This document shows positions 16,493 to 22,771 of a stretch of DNA of 23,040 nucleotides, piece by piece. Positions within the stretch are counted from its first letter, which is position 1, and every line of letters starts with the position of its first letter. A model generated the notes under the pieces. It saw only the letters and a list, made by a program, of their open reading frames with translations. It did not search any database and was not told where the DNA came from. The stretch comes from QQUD01 sp039029915. GTDB lineage: Bacteria; Chloroflexota; Anaerolineae; Promineifilales; Promineifilaceae. The stretch spans positions 1-23,040 of the forward strand of contig JBCCFD010000078.1 in NCBI GenBank assembly GCA_039029915.1. Direction: 5' to 3'. Made by a program: the position numbers and the translations under genes.

Positions 16493-17140
16493 ATGGAGTT
16501 ATCAGATTATCTACGCATATTGCGTCAAAAAGGGTGGGTCATTATTTTAATGGCCATCGTTACTGCAGCAGCAACATTCGGTTTTAGCCGCATCCAAACC
16601 CCCATTTATAAATCGAACTTGACCCTACTTGTACGACCGGCCCGGCTCGACTTTGGGCAAACTCAAGCAGTAGTAGAACTGTTGGGCAGCTATGAAGCGT
16701 GGCTCCAGAGCCGTATTCGAGCTGACATTGTTATTAACCAATTAGAGCTTGATATGACACCCGATACGCTTCTTGGCGATGTTGCGTTTGCGTCAGACAA
16801 CTTACGCCGAACGGTACAAATCTCTGTCGAACATACCGAACCATCAGTCGCCAGCGATATTGCCATCGCTTGGGGCAACCTACTGATACAAGATCAGCAA
16901 ATTCAAAACGACCAAAATCGGCAGGAAGACCGCATCGATATTGTTTTCCAAGACTCACCTTTTATCAGTCTCGATTCACCTAAAACGCGAATTAATACGG
17001 TCGCAGGTGCAGTCTTCGGCGCCATTCTCGGCACCATCATTATTTTTGTTTTGGAATGGATTGAGTCAGGCGTGATGCGACGTAGTGAAGATATTGAGAA
17101 GTATTTAGATTTACCTGTTGTAGGGCAAATCCCTAATTAA
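16493..17140 (+). CDS. Polysaccharide co-polymerase (Wzz/YveK family), second copy
   Basis: A 215-residue membrane protein with the same architecture as the preceding one but only distant similarity. MELSDYLRILRQKGWVII opens it, transmembrane helices are at about 13-33 and 169-187, and the tail YLDLPVVGQIPN is the classical Leu-Pro-Val-x-Gly-x-Ile-Pro end of a capsular transmembrane modulator. The helical outer region includes AWLQSRIRADIVINQLELDM, typical of CapA/YveK. Five bases separate GGAG from the ATG. The kinase gene starts 19 bases after the stop, so this is the more likely kinase-activating partner; the first copy could act with another enzyme or form mixed oligomers. Confidence 0.85.
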   Translation: MELSDYLRILRQKGWVIILMAIVTAAATFGFSRIQTPIYKSNLTLLVRPARLDFGQTQAVVELLGSYEAWLQSRIRADIVINQLELDMTPDTLLGDVAFASDNLRRTVQISVEHTEPSVASDIAIAWGNLLIQDQQIQNDQNRQEDRIDIVFQDSPFISLDSPKTRINTVAGAVFGAILGTIIIFVLEWIESGVMRRSEDIEKYLDLPVVGQIPN

Positions 17141-17159
17141 TAGCAAGGAACCTTTCCTG

Positions 17160-17807
17160 ATGAACCTAATCACCTTAACCGATCCCCGCTCCCCCATTAG
17201 TGAAGCGTATCGGACTTTACGAACGAACCTTTCTTTTTATAGCTTAGATAATCCTATCAAAACGCTTGTGGTTACCTCCGCAGGGGCGGATGAAGGCAAG
17301 AGCGATACGATTGCCAACCTAGCCGTAACGATGGCCCAAGGGGGGCGCAAAACAATTTTGGTTGACTGTGATTTACGGCGTCCCGCTTTGCACGACATCT
17401 TTGGCTTAAAGATGGAGCCTGGCTTTACCAACATGATTTTAGAGGATGGTAACGACATCCCTTTGCAGGAAACGGCCGTTGACAACCTCTACCTTCTTTC
17501 ATCAGGCACACTGCCCCCGAACCCAGCCGATCTCTTAGGAAGCAGTAAAATCGACACCATCATTGCCACCCTACAAGATAAAGCTGACATCATTTTATTT
17601 GATGCTCCGCCCGCTATCGCCGTGACAGATTCGGCCGTGTTGGGCGCCAAAGCTGATGGTGTCCTGCTCGTCATTAGTGCCGGGAAAACTCGTCGCGATC
17701 ATGCAGAAAGAGCTAAAGAAATTTTTGAGAAGGCCAAAGTGCGGGTCGTCGGTGCGACATTAACAAATGCACCAAAAGATAGCAGTTTAGGCGGATATTA
17801 TAACTAG
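17160..17807 (+). CDS. BY-kinase (CpsD/CapB family tyrosine-protein kinase)
   Basis: Cytoplasmic ATPase/tyrosine autokinase of 215 residues controlling polysaccharide assembly through its membrane partner. Visible: EAYRTLRTNL (15-24), the E-x2-R-x2-R oligomerisation motif; the Walker A loop SAGADEGKS (40-48); Walker A' ILVDCD (66-71); and Walker B IILFDAPP (144-151). The Walker A is followed by Asp where the usual Thr occurs. A C-terminal tyrosine cluster, normally several Tyr, is reduced to Gly-Gly-Tyr-Tyr-Asn. The gene ends the cluster begun by the cupin. AAGGA is near the start but spaced 11-12 bases and enclosed in a small inverted repeat AGGAA-CCT-TTCCT (17145-17157). One palindrome is read as Thr-Ala-Val. 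Confidence 0.9.
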   Translation: MNLITLTDPRSPISEAYRTLRTNLSFYSLDNPIKTLVVTSAGADEGKSDTIANLAVTMAQGGRKTILVDCDLRRPALHDIFGLKMEPGFTNMILEDGNDIPLQETAVDNLYLLSSGTLPPNPADLLGSSKIDTIIATLQDKADIILFDAPPAIAVTDSAVLGAKADGVLLVISAGKTRRDHAERAKEIFEKAKVRVVGATLTNAPKDSSLGGYYN

Positions 17808-17808
17808 T

Positions 17809-17849
17809 GTTCCGCCCAACAAAGGTTGCCGAATAACAAGCGGCGGAAC
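17809..17849. repeat. Inverted repeat GTTCCGCC / GGCGGAAC
   Basis: A perfect 8-bp inverted repeat (17809-17816 and 17842-17849) with a 25-base loop, starting 2 bases after the BY-kinase stop. The loop holds a smaller CAAC/GTTG pair. It could form a terminator-like structure for the polysaccharide cluster, although no T run follows directly. Confidence 0.5.
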
Positions 17850-17854
17850 TTGAG

Positions 17855-17907
17855 GTTTTGACAAACAGTTTGGCTCCATTAGTCTGGCAAAAGAAGTTTG
17901 TCAAAAC
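17855..17907. repeat. 12-bp perfect inverted repeat GTTTTGACAAAC / GTTTGTCAAAAC
   Basis: Arms at 17855-17866 and 17896-17907, loop 29 bases. Together with the adjacent inverted repeat it fills the gap between the BY-kinase and hemolysin III genes. It could be a regulator-binding site or a remnant of a short mobile repeat. No coding sense was found. Confidence 0.6.
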
Positions 17908-17959
17908 AGTAGTTTCAATCAATCATGACTTCTGCTAAACTGAATGTCTAATTTCTATA

Positions 17960-17983
17960 AGGAAAATTGATACACATTTTCCT
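17960..17983 (+). promoter_or_regulatory. Leader hairpin AGGAAAAT / ATTTTCCT before the hemolysin III gene
   Basis: A perfect 8-bp inverted repeat with an 8-base loop (TGATACAC), 32 bases before ATG 18016. It could act in the mRNA leader or as a binding site. The AGGA arm is not at ribosome-site distance from either start, so direct masking of a Shine-Dalgarno sequence is unlikely. Confidence 0.4.
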
Positions 17984-18015
17984 AATTTTAAATGCATAAG
18001 TTAGGTAGTAACAAT

Positions 18016-18666
18016 ATGGCAGAACACAAAAAAGATATCCAAACACTTGGCGAAGAAATCGCCAATGCAATTACCCACGGCATCGGCACAGCCTTAGCCG
18101 TCTCAGGCTTAACGTTGTTAGTAGCAACCGCTATCGCAATCCAAGATCGGTGGCGCATCGTAGCAGTTAGCATTTACGGCAGCACACTCGTCTTCCTTTA
18201 TCTAGCCTCAACGCTTTATCACAGCTTTCAATTCAAGCCAGTTAAGCGCTTCTTCCACATTATGGACCACATCGGCATCTTTTTTTTGATCGCCGGCACC
18301 TATACGCCATTCCTACTCATAAAGATGCGGGATACAACTGGATGGGTAATCCTGATAGCCTTATGGACGCTAGCAATTGTTGGCGCCAGCATCAAGGCTT
18401 TTTTCACAGGTCGATATACTCGGATATCGTCAGTTATTTATATTTTGATGGGCTGGGCCGCTATCTTTAAGTTTGATGCGTTTGTTACGGCCGTTGATCC
18501 AGGCGCCTTATGGCTTGTCATTGCCGGAGGCCTTAGCTACACCATTGGGGTCATTCCGTTTCTCATGCACAAAGTCCCCTATCATCATGCGATTTGGCAT
18601 CTTTTTGTCATTGGCGGCAGCGTTTGCCACTTTTTGGCCATCTTTCGGTACATCTTACCCACCTAA
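18016..18666 (+). CDS. Hemolysin III / PAQR family membrane protein
   Basis: Seven-helix membrane protein of 216 residues of the HlyIII/YqfA group, the bacterial branch of PAQR receptors, implicated in membrane-lipid homeostasis or hydrolysis. Family signatures in order: EEIANAITHGIG (13-24), STLYHS with His69, MDHIGIFFLIAGTYTPF with Asp84-His85, and HHAIWHLFVIGGSVCHF with His191 and His195. These make up the usual metal site. ATG 18016 is used because TTAGGTAG lies upstream; ATG 17992 is in frame but has no ribosome site. Its stop overlaps the next gene by one base (TAATG), so the two are translationally coupled. One palindrome is read as Thr-Ala-Val. Confidence 0.92.
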   Translation: MAEHKKDIQTLGEEIANAITHGIGTALAVSGLTLLVATAIAIQDRWRIVAVSIYGSTLVFLYLASTLYHSFQFKPVKRFFHIMDHIGIFFLIAGTYTPFLLIKMRDTTGWVILIALWTLAIVGASIKAFFTGRYTRISSVIYILMGWAAIFKFDAFVTAVDPGALWLVIAGGLSYTIGVIPFLMHKVPYHHAIWHLFVIGGSVCHFLAIFRYILPT

Positions 18667-20381
18667 TGGCGATATCGAACTCCACTGACACCAAACCCGC
18701 CCGAACGACAACGCCTACGATTGAAATCTACGTCAAATTGGCGCAGTATCCCATCTTGAGCGATCAAATTCGGTTGCAAATGCGGCAGGAAATTTTCTCT
18801 CGAGGCGTGATGAACCAAATTGATTTCGAATTTGAGGTTAAAAATTTAGCATTAGAATCTCAAATCCGTGAAGGGCTAAACGACCCCTACAGTCAAGAGG
18901 ATGAAAACACGTGGCAAAAGCGTTTGGCCTCTGTTCGTGACATTCATACTGATAATTTATTTGCTAATAATATTGGGGTTGCGCGGCTCGATCAGCTTAT
19001 TCAGGATGTTTTACAACATCAGGGGGGCGTTAATCAGGGCATTGACCTCACCTTTAATCCAGAAATAGCACCTTGGGCGCTACTGTTTCATCAAGGGCGT
19101 GTTTATGAAGCGCTTCCACCACCTAAACAAACCTCAGTTAATCATCATTTAGAAGAGCTCAAAGTCGTTCTCATCAAACGATTGATCTCTGATCAGCTTA
19201 AATTTATTGGTCTAGCTAAAAAGGTCTTCGCTATTGAAGATTTACACTGGATTTATGAGCGGCTCGCCGGTGCAGGGAAAATAGGGGGTAAGGCGGCTGG
19301 CATGTTGCTAGCTTGGAAGATATTAGAAAAATCTTCCTTGCAGTCTGGGGTCGATATTCGGAAACAGGTTGCTGCTCCAGAATCTTATTTCATTGGATCA
19401 GAAAGTGTGTACGAGTTTTTGGCGCTCAATAATTTCAATCGATTTAATAATCAGAAATATTTGGATGAGGCAACTCAGCATCTCAAGTATAAAGAAATCG
19501 TATCAACTTTTACTAAAGGGCAGTTACCGGACCATCTTGTAGCTCATTTGCGGGAATTGATGCAGCGAATTGGCAAACGGCCGTTTATTGTGCGCTCGTC
19601 GAGTTTGCTTGAAGATAACCTCAGCCATACCTTCTCAGGCATGTATGAAAGCATCATTTGCACCAATCAGGCGAGTGAAAAAGAGAATTTTAAAAAGCTC
19701 CTAGACGCTATCCGAAAAATATTCGCCTGCACATTTAACCCTGCCGCTATAAAGACCAGAAAAAGGCACAAACTGCTTGATTATGATGAGAGAATGGCGA
19801 TTATTATCCAACCATTGATCGGTGAGAATTACGGCCGTTATTACTTCCCGGCAGTTATGGGCTATGGTTTGTCACGTCCTACTCATCATAAGCAGCAATC
19901 AGACGGCATTCTTCACCTGGTTCTTGGCTTCCACAATCATCTCCAAAATAAAGAAGAGCATGAAACAAAATACTGCATTCCTCTCAAAAACCCCAAACTT
20001 CGAGAGGCCGTTACCGAGTATTTACCGGGTCGCTCTCCCCAAAATCACGTTACCGTTATCGACACCACCAGCAACTCGCTACGCGAAGTGCCGCTCTACG
20101 ACATTTTATCCACAGACTATCCACGATTACCTCAGGTGGCTTCAACCGTATCAAAGGAAAAATTTGATTCAATTTCTAAAAAATCTAAAGGGCCATATGC
20201 CCTCACATTTTTAGGACTAACGGAAGATCCAAAATTTGTTCGACTCATGCGCACAACACTAAGCCGACTTGAGGAAGCATACAGAATGCCAGTCAAGATA
20301 GAATTTACCGTCGAGCTAATTCAGACAAATAGCGGCCTAGCGTACAAACTCCATATTCTTCAGTGCCACCCACAACGTTAA
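18666..20381 (+). CDS. Stand-alone PEP/pyruvate-binding (PPDK_N) domain protein
   Basis: A 571-residue protein with the ATP-grasp-like nucleotide-binding domain of PEP synthase and pyruvate phosphate dikinase, but without the phosphohistidine swivel and PEP-utilising barrel. The start is the ATG overlapping the upstream TAA, supported by coupling. Residues 1-200 are an extra N-terminal region of unknown fold (EIYVKLAQYPILSDQIRLQM). The PPDK_N part begins around GAGKIGGKAAGM (about 205), contains KRPFIVRSSSLLEDN (about 304-318) and HTFSGMYES, and runs to LHILQCHPQR at the C-terminus, the normal end of that domain. It probably phosphorylates or senses something with ATP, but the acceptor is unknown; a swivel-domain partner encoded elsewhere is possible. 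It converges with zwf, 3 bases apart. Confidence 0.83.
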   Translation: MAISNSTDTKPARTTTPTIEIYVKLAQYPILSDQIRLQMRQEIFSRGVMNQIDFEFEVKNLALESQIREGLNDPYSQEDENTWQKRLASVRDIHTDNLFANNIGVARLDQLIQDVLQHQGGVNQGIDLTFNPEIAPWALLFHQGRVYEALPPPKQTSVNHHLEELKVVLIKRLISDQLKFIGLAKKVFAIEDLHWIYERLAGAGKIGGKAAGMLLAWKILEKSSLQSGVDIRKQVAAPESYFIGSESVYEFLALNNFNRFNNQKYLDEATQHLKYKEIVSTFTKGQLPDHLVAHLRELMQRIGKRPFIVRSSSLLEDNLSHTFSGMYESIICTNQASEKENFKKLLDAIRKIFACTFNPAAIKTRKRHKLLDYDERMAIIIQPLIGENYGRYYFPAVMGYGLSRPTHHKQQSDGILHLVLGFHNHLQNKEEHETKYCIPLKNPKLREAVTEYLPGRSPQNHVTVIDTTSNSLREVPLYDILSTDYPRLPQVASTVSKEKFDSISKKSKGPYALTFLGLTEDPKFVRLMRTTLSRLEEAYRMPVKIEFTVELIQTNSGLAYKLHILQCHPQR

Positions 20382-20384
20382 CCC

Positions 20385-21833
20385 CTATTCATGCATACAG
20401 CCATGCCGCCAAACATGTTTATTCCTATCCAGCAATAAATCAGCCTCTTTTGGCCCCCAACTACCCTTAGGATAGCTAACCATCGGTGGGCTATCTGCCT
20501 GATTTTCCCAGCCTGAAATGACTGGATCAATAATTTGCCAAGCTGCTTCAATTCCATCGCTGCGTGTAAATAACGACGCATCACCACGGATTGCATCAAG
20601 CAGCAATCTTTCATAGGCATCAGGCAAAGGATTCCCTTTAAACTCTGACTGATAGTGAAACTCCATCGTTACTTCTTGGGTTTCCACGGAGTCAGGTATC
20701 TTTGCTTGAAGATTAAAATGGGCACCTTCATCTGGCTGAATACACATCGATAGAACATTGGGCACAAGTTGCGTTTCATCAAGTTCTTCAAACATCAGAT
20801 GGGGTGGTCGTTCAAACTGAATAATAATTTCTGTGTTTTTCTTCTTTAAAGCTTTCCCAGAACGTAAATAAAACGGTACACCCTTCCAGCGCCAGTTGTC
20901 GATATACATCGTTAAGGCTGAATACGTGGGTGTTTGTGAATTCTCAACAACGCCGTCGGCATCGAGGTACCCATCATATTGAGCCCGAACCGTTTCCGAT
21001 AGATCAATAGGCCGGATTGAAGAGAAAAGCTTGAATTTTTCATTACGGACCGCGTCAGCCTTAAAAGAGGCTGGCGGCTCCATTGCTACCAGGGAGAGCA
21101 ACTGCATCAAGTGATTTTGGAACATGTCGCGAACTACACCGGCATTGTCATAATACCCCGCCCGATGGCCAACATCAACGCTCTCAGTAACAGAAATTTG
21201 AACATTATCAATATAATTTCTGTTCCAAACGGGCTCAAAAATGGTGTTTGCAAAACGGAAGTATAAAATATTCTGAGCAGTTTCTTTACCTAAATAATGA
21301 TCTATCCGATAGATTTGGTGCTCTTGAAATACATGATGAATCGCTTCATTCAACTCACGGGCAGACTGTAAATCTCTACCAAATGGTTTTTCAATCACAA
21401 TTCGACGCCAGCCCCGTTCTTCGGTTACCATATTGTTTTCCCCAAGAAATTGAACAACGGGAACAAAAAAGTTAGGTGCTATCGCTAAATAATAAAGTCG
21501 ATTGGCCGGAAAATCCTCAAGGCCGTGTAAAAACTGTCGTAAACTCCCAAAATCTGAGGTATCTGTTAAATTACCTTTGAAGTAAACGATGTGCTTGCAA
21601 AATGCTTGCCACTCTTCTTCGACAAGTTCATCACTGGCAAAATTTTTCATACCCTCATACAGCAAATCTCTAAATTGGTCATTATCCCAGTCACGTCGGG
21701 CATATCCCACAATATTGAATTGCGTAGGTAAACGTTTTTTACAGTAGGAGTTAAAAAGCGCGGGTATGAGCTTGCGTCGTGTCAAATCACCAGAAGCCCC
21801 AAAAATCACGATGGTCGTCGGTTTATCATTCAT
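20385..21833 (-). CDS. zwf: Glucose-6-phosphate 1-dehydrogenase
   Basis: NADP-dependent oxidation of glucose 6-phosphate to 6-phosphogluconolactone, first step of the oxidative pentose phosphate pathway, cytoplasmic. The length of 482 residues is normal. The N-terminal Rossmann motif is FGASGDLTRRKL (11-22). The active-site signature RIDHYLGKE is at 176-184, and the catalytic base is in RDMFQNH with His241. EKPFGRDL (148-155), YYDNAGVVRDM and the later YLRSGKALKKK are also conserved. The start has GGAG 11 bases upstream, longer than ideal. A copy of AAACGGCCGTTT lies 20 bases upstream of the ATG, just beyond the ribosome site. No partner genes of the pathway (gnd, pgl) lie in the window. Confidence 0.96.
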   Translation of the reverse strand: MNDKPTTIVIFGASGDLTRRKLIPALFNSYCKKRLPTQFNIVGYARRDWDNDQFRDLLYEGMKNFASDELVEEEWQAFCKHIVYFKGNLTDTSDFGSLRQFLHGLEDFPANRLYYLAIAPNFFVPVVQFLGENNMVTEERGWRRIVIEKPFGRDLQSARELNEAIHHVFQEHQIYRIDHYLGKETAQNILYFRFANTIFEPVWNRNYIDNVQISVTESVDVGHRAGYYDNAGVVRDMFQNHLMQLLSLVAMEPPASFKADAVRNEKFKLFSSIRPIDLSETVRAQYDGYLDADGVVENSQTPTYSALTMYIDNWRWKGVPFYLRSGKALKKKNTEIIIQFERPPHLMFEELDETQLVPNVLSMCIQPDEGAHFNLQAKIPDSVETQEVTMEFHYQSEFKGNPLPDAYERLLLDAIRGDASLFTRSDGIEAAWQIIDPVISGWENQADSPPMVSYPKGSWGPKEADLLLDRNKHVWRHGCMHE

Positions 21834-21853
21834 AATGTCTTTTTCTCCAAGCT

Positions 21854-21865
21854 AAACGGCCGTTT
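21854..21865. repeat. Intergenic palindrome AAACGGCCGTTT upstream of zwf
   Basis: A 12-bp perfect palindrome with the dispersed ACGGCCGT core, in the probable leader or promoter of zwf. It may be an operator or merely one more copy of the iterated sequence. Confidence 0.55.
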
Positions 21866-21881
21866 GGTTGAAACAAAGGTC

Positions 21882-21908
21882 AAGTAAAATCACGCTAGCA
21901 TTTTACTT
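21882..21908. promoter_or_regulatory. 9-bp inverted repeat AAGTAAAAT / ATTTTACTT upstream of zwf
   Basis: Perfect arms at 21882-21890 and 21900-21908 around CACGCTAGC. It lies 49 bases before the zwf start, in the A+T-rich 245-bp gap between zwf and the carbonic-anhydrase-like gene, which also has to contain the end of the latter. Either a terminator of the upstream gene (minus strand) or a binding site. Confidence 0.45.
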
Positions 21909-22078
21909 TATTTGATTTAGGTAAATGGAAAGAAGTCGATTAAATGAGATAGCAGCAATAGCTTTCCAATTCCGAAAGGTTCGAAAATTTATCCTACATG
22001 TTTATTTCAAAATCTTTATTCCGAACACATAAATAGTCCACCTTATTCTAGCAGATTGATTATATTTTGGAGTAAAAG

Positions 22079-22609
22079 TTAATGAATGTTTTCGATTTGT
22101 TGTAAATCTTGCCTGAACTGTTGACCGTATTTCCGATATTGAACAGAAGCATATTGGATACGCTCAACGGCCTCAGCGGTTAACGGCCGTATAATCTTCG
22201 CAGGCACCCCACCAGCTAACGAACCAGAGGGGATCACTTGATTTTCACGAACAACCGCCCCAGCTGCAATCAAAGAGCCAGACTCAACGGTCGAGCCATC
22301 TAAAACTGTCGCATTCATACCAATAAGGCAATTATCTCCAATAAAACACCCTTCAGCAATCACCCCATGCCCTAAAGTTACTCCCGCTCCAACCACGGTA
22401 TCATGTTCTACATTGACATGAATTACACAATTATCTTGGACGCTGCTGCCCGCCCCAATTCGAATTTGCCCTGTGTCGCCTCGCAGCACTGCTCCGAACC
22501 AAATGGAAGCACCCTCTTCAATAACCACATCACCAATAATCGTAGCATTAGGTGCTATAAATACATTTTCTGCGATTTTTGGTACCTTTTCACCTAGTTT
22601 GTAAATCAT
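22079..22609 (-). CDS. Gamma-carbonic-anhydrase-like hexapeptide-repeat protein
   Basis: Left-handed beta-helix protein of 176 residues of the YrdA/PaaY/gamma-CA group, trimeric in known members, with a metal site at the subunit interface. Family marks: SIWFGAVLRGD (35-45, Arg43, Asp45), SVQDN (56-60, Gln58, Asp59), CVIH (His64), GVTLGHG (His81), then GCFIGDNCLIGMNATVLDG. In carbonic-anhydrase members the next position is a third His (in HGC); here the residue is Glu86 (codon GAA in IAEGC). This leaves two His ligands and Glu, so activity may be absent or altered. AGGAG lies 9 bases before ATG. A palindrome copy at 22183 is read as Arg-Pro-Leu. Its start diverges from the final gene. Confidence 0.92.
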   Translation of the reverse strand: MIYKLGEKVPKIAENVFIAPNATIIGDVVIEEGASIWFGAVLRGDTGQIRIGAGSSVQDNCVIHVNVEHDTVVGAGVTLGHGVIAEGCFIGDNCLIGMNATVLDGSTVESGSLIAAGAVVRENQVIPSGSLAGGVPAKIIRPLTAEAVERIQYASVQYRKYGQQFRQDLQQIENIH

Positions 22610-22705
22610 TTATTTTACTCCTATCCTTGTTAGCTTTAGTTGATAATATGAACAGAAAAATAATCTAAAACCTAAATAGTCAAGTCTGTTCTATTCGCGA
22701 TATTC

Positions 22706-22735
22706 TTTGCATGGAATCATTGTGTGGGGTACGAT
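22706..22735 (+). promoter_or_regulatory. Possible promoter for the terminal His-rich gene
   Basis: TTTGCA (22706-22711), 18 bases, TACGAT (22730-22735). Each box matches four of six consensus bases. It lies 37 bases before the ATG with GAGG between. Weak evidence. Confidence 0.25.
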
Positions 22736-22771
22736 TCAAACAAATTTTCACTTCTGGGAAGAGGATATCTC

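Larger units (their letters stand above)
591..22190. repeat. Dispersed iterated palindrome ACGGCCGT (27 copies in window)
   Basis: Copies of ACGGCCGT begin at 591, 2532, 2757, 3531, 5507, 6524, 7658, 7784, 8301, 8775, 8974, 9262, 9447, 9693, 9799, 10082, 10638, 13414, 15277, 15985, 16186, 17472, 18487, 19576, 19831, 21855 and 22183 (positions by hand, one base uncertain). About 15 are AACGGCCGTT in full. Three are intergenic and 24 lie in genes, where the eight bases are read as Thr-Ala-Val in 15 cases, Arg-Pro-Phe/Leu in six and Asn/Tyr-Gly-Arg in three. Chance expectation for one 8-mer in this length is about 0.35 copies. HIP1 of cyanobacteria (GCGATCGC) is the closest described analogue in behaviour. 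Confidence 0.9.

Noticed and set aside
17814..17820. GCCCAAC resembling an integron attC core (RYYYAAC) in the gap after the BY-kinase gene
   Set aside because: No matching GTTRRRY core at the proper distance and no attC-type imperfect stem. The region is better described by its perfect inverted repeats.
20385..20620. Short frame within zwf on the same strand (80 residues)
   Set aside because: Out-of-frame shadow of the dehydrogenase C-terminus, with no independent start signal.
21978..21986. GGTTCGAAA resembling a tRNA T-loop
   Set aside because: Flanking bases do not pair as a T-stem on either strand, and no acceptor or anticodon arms were found.
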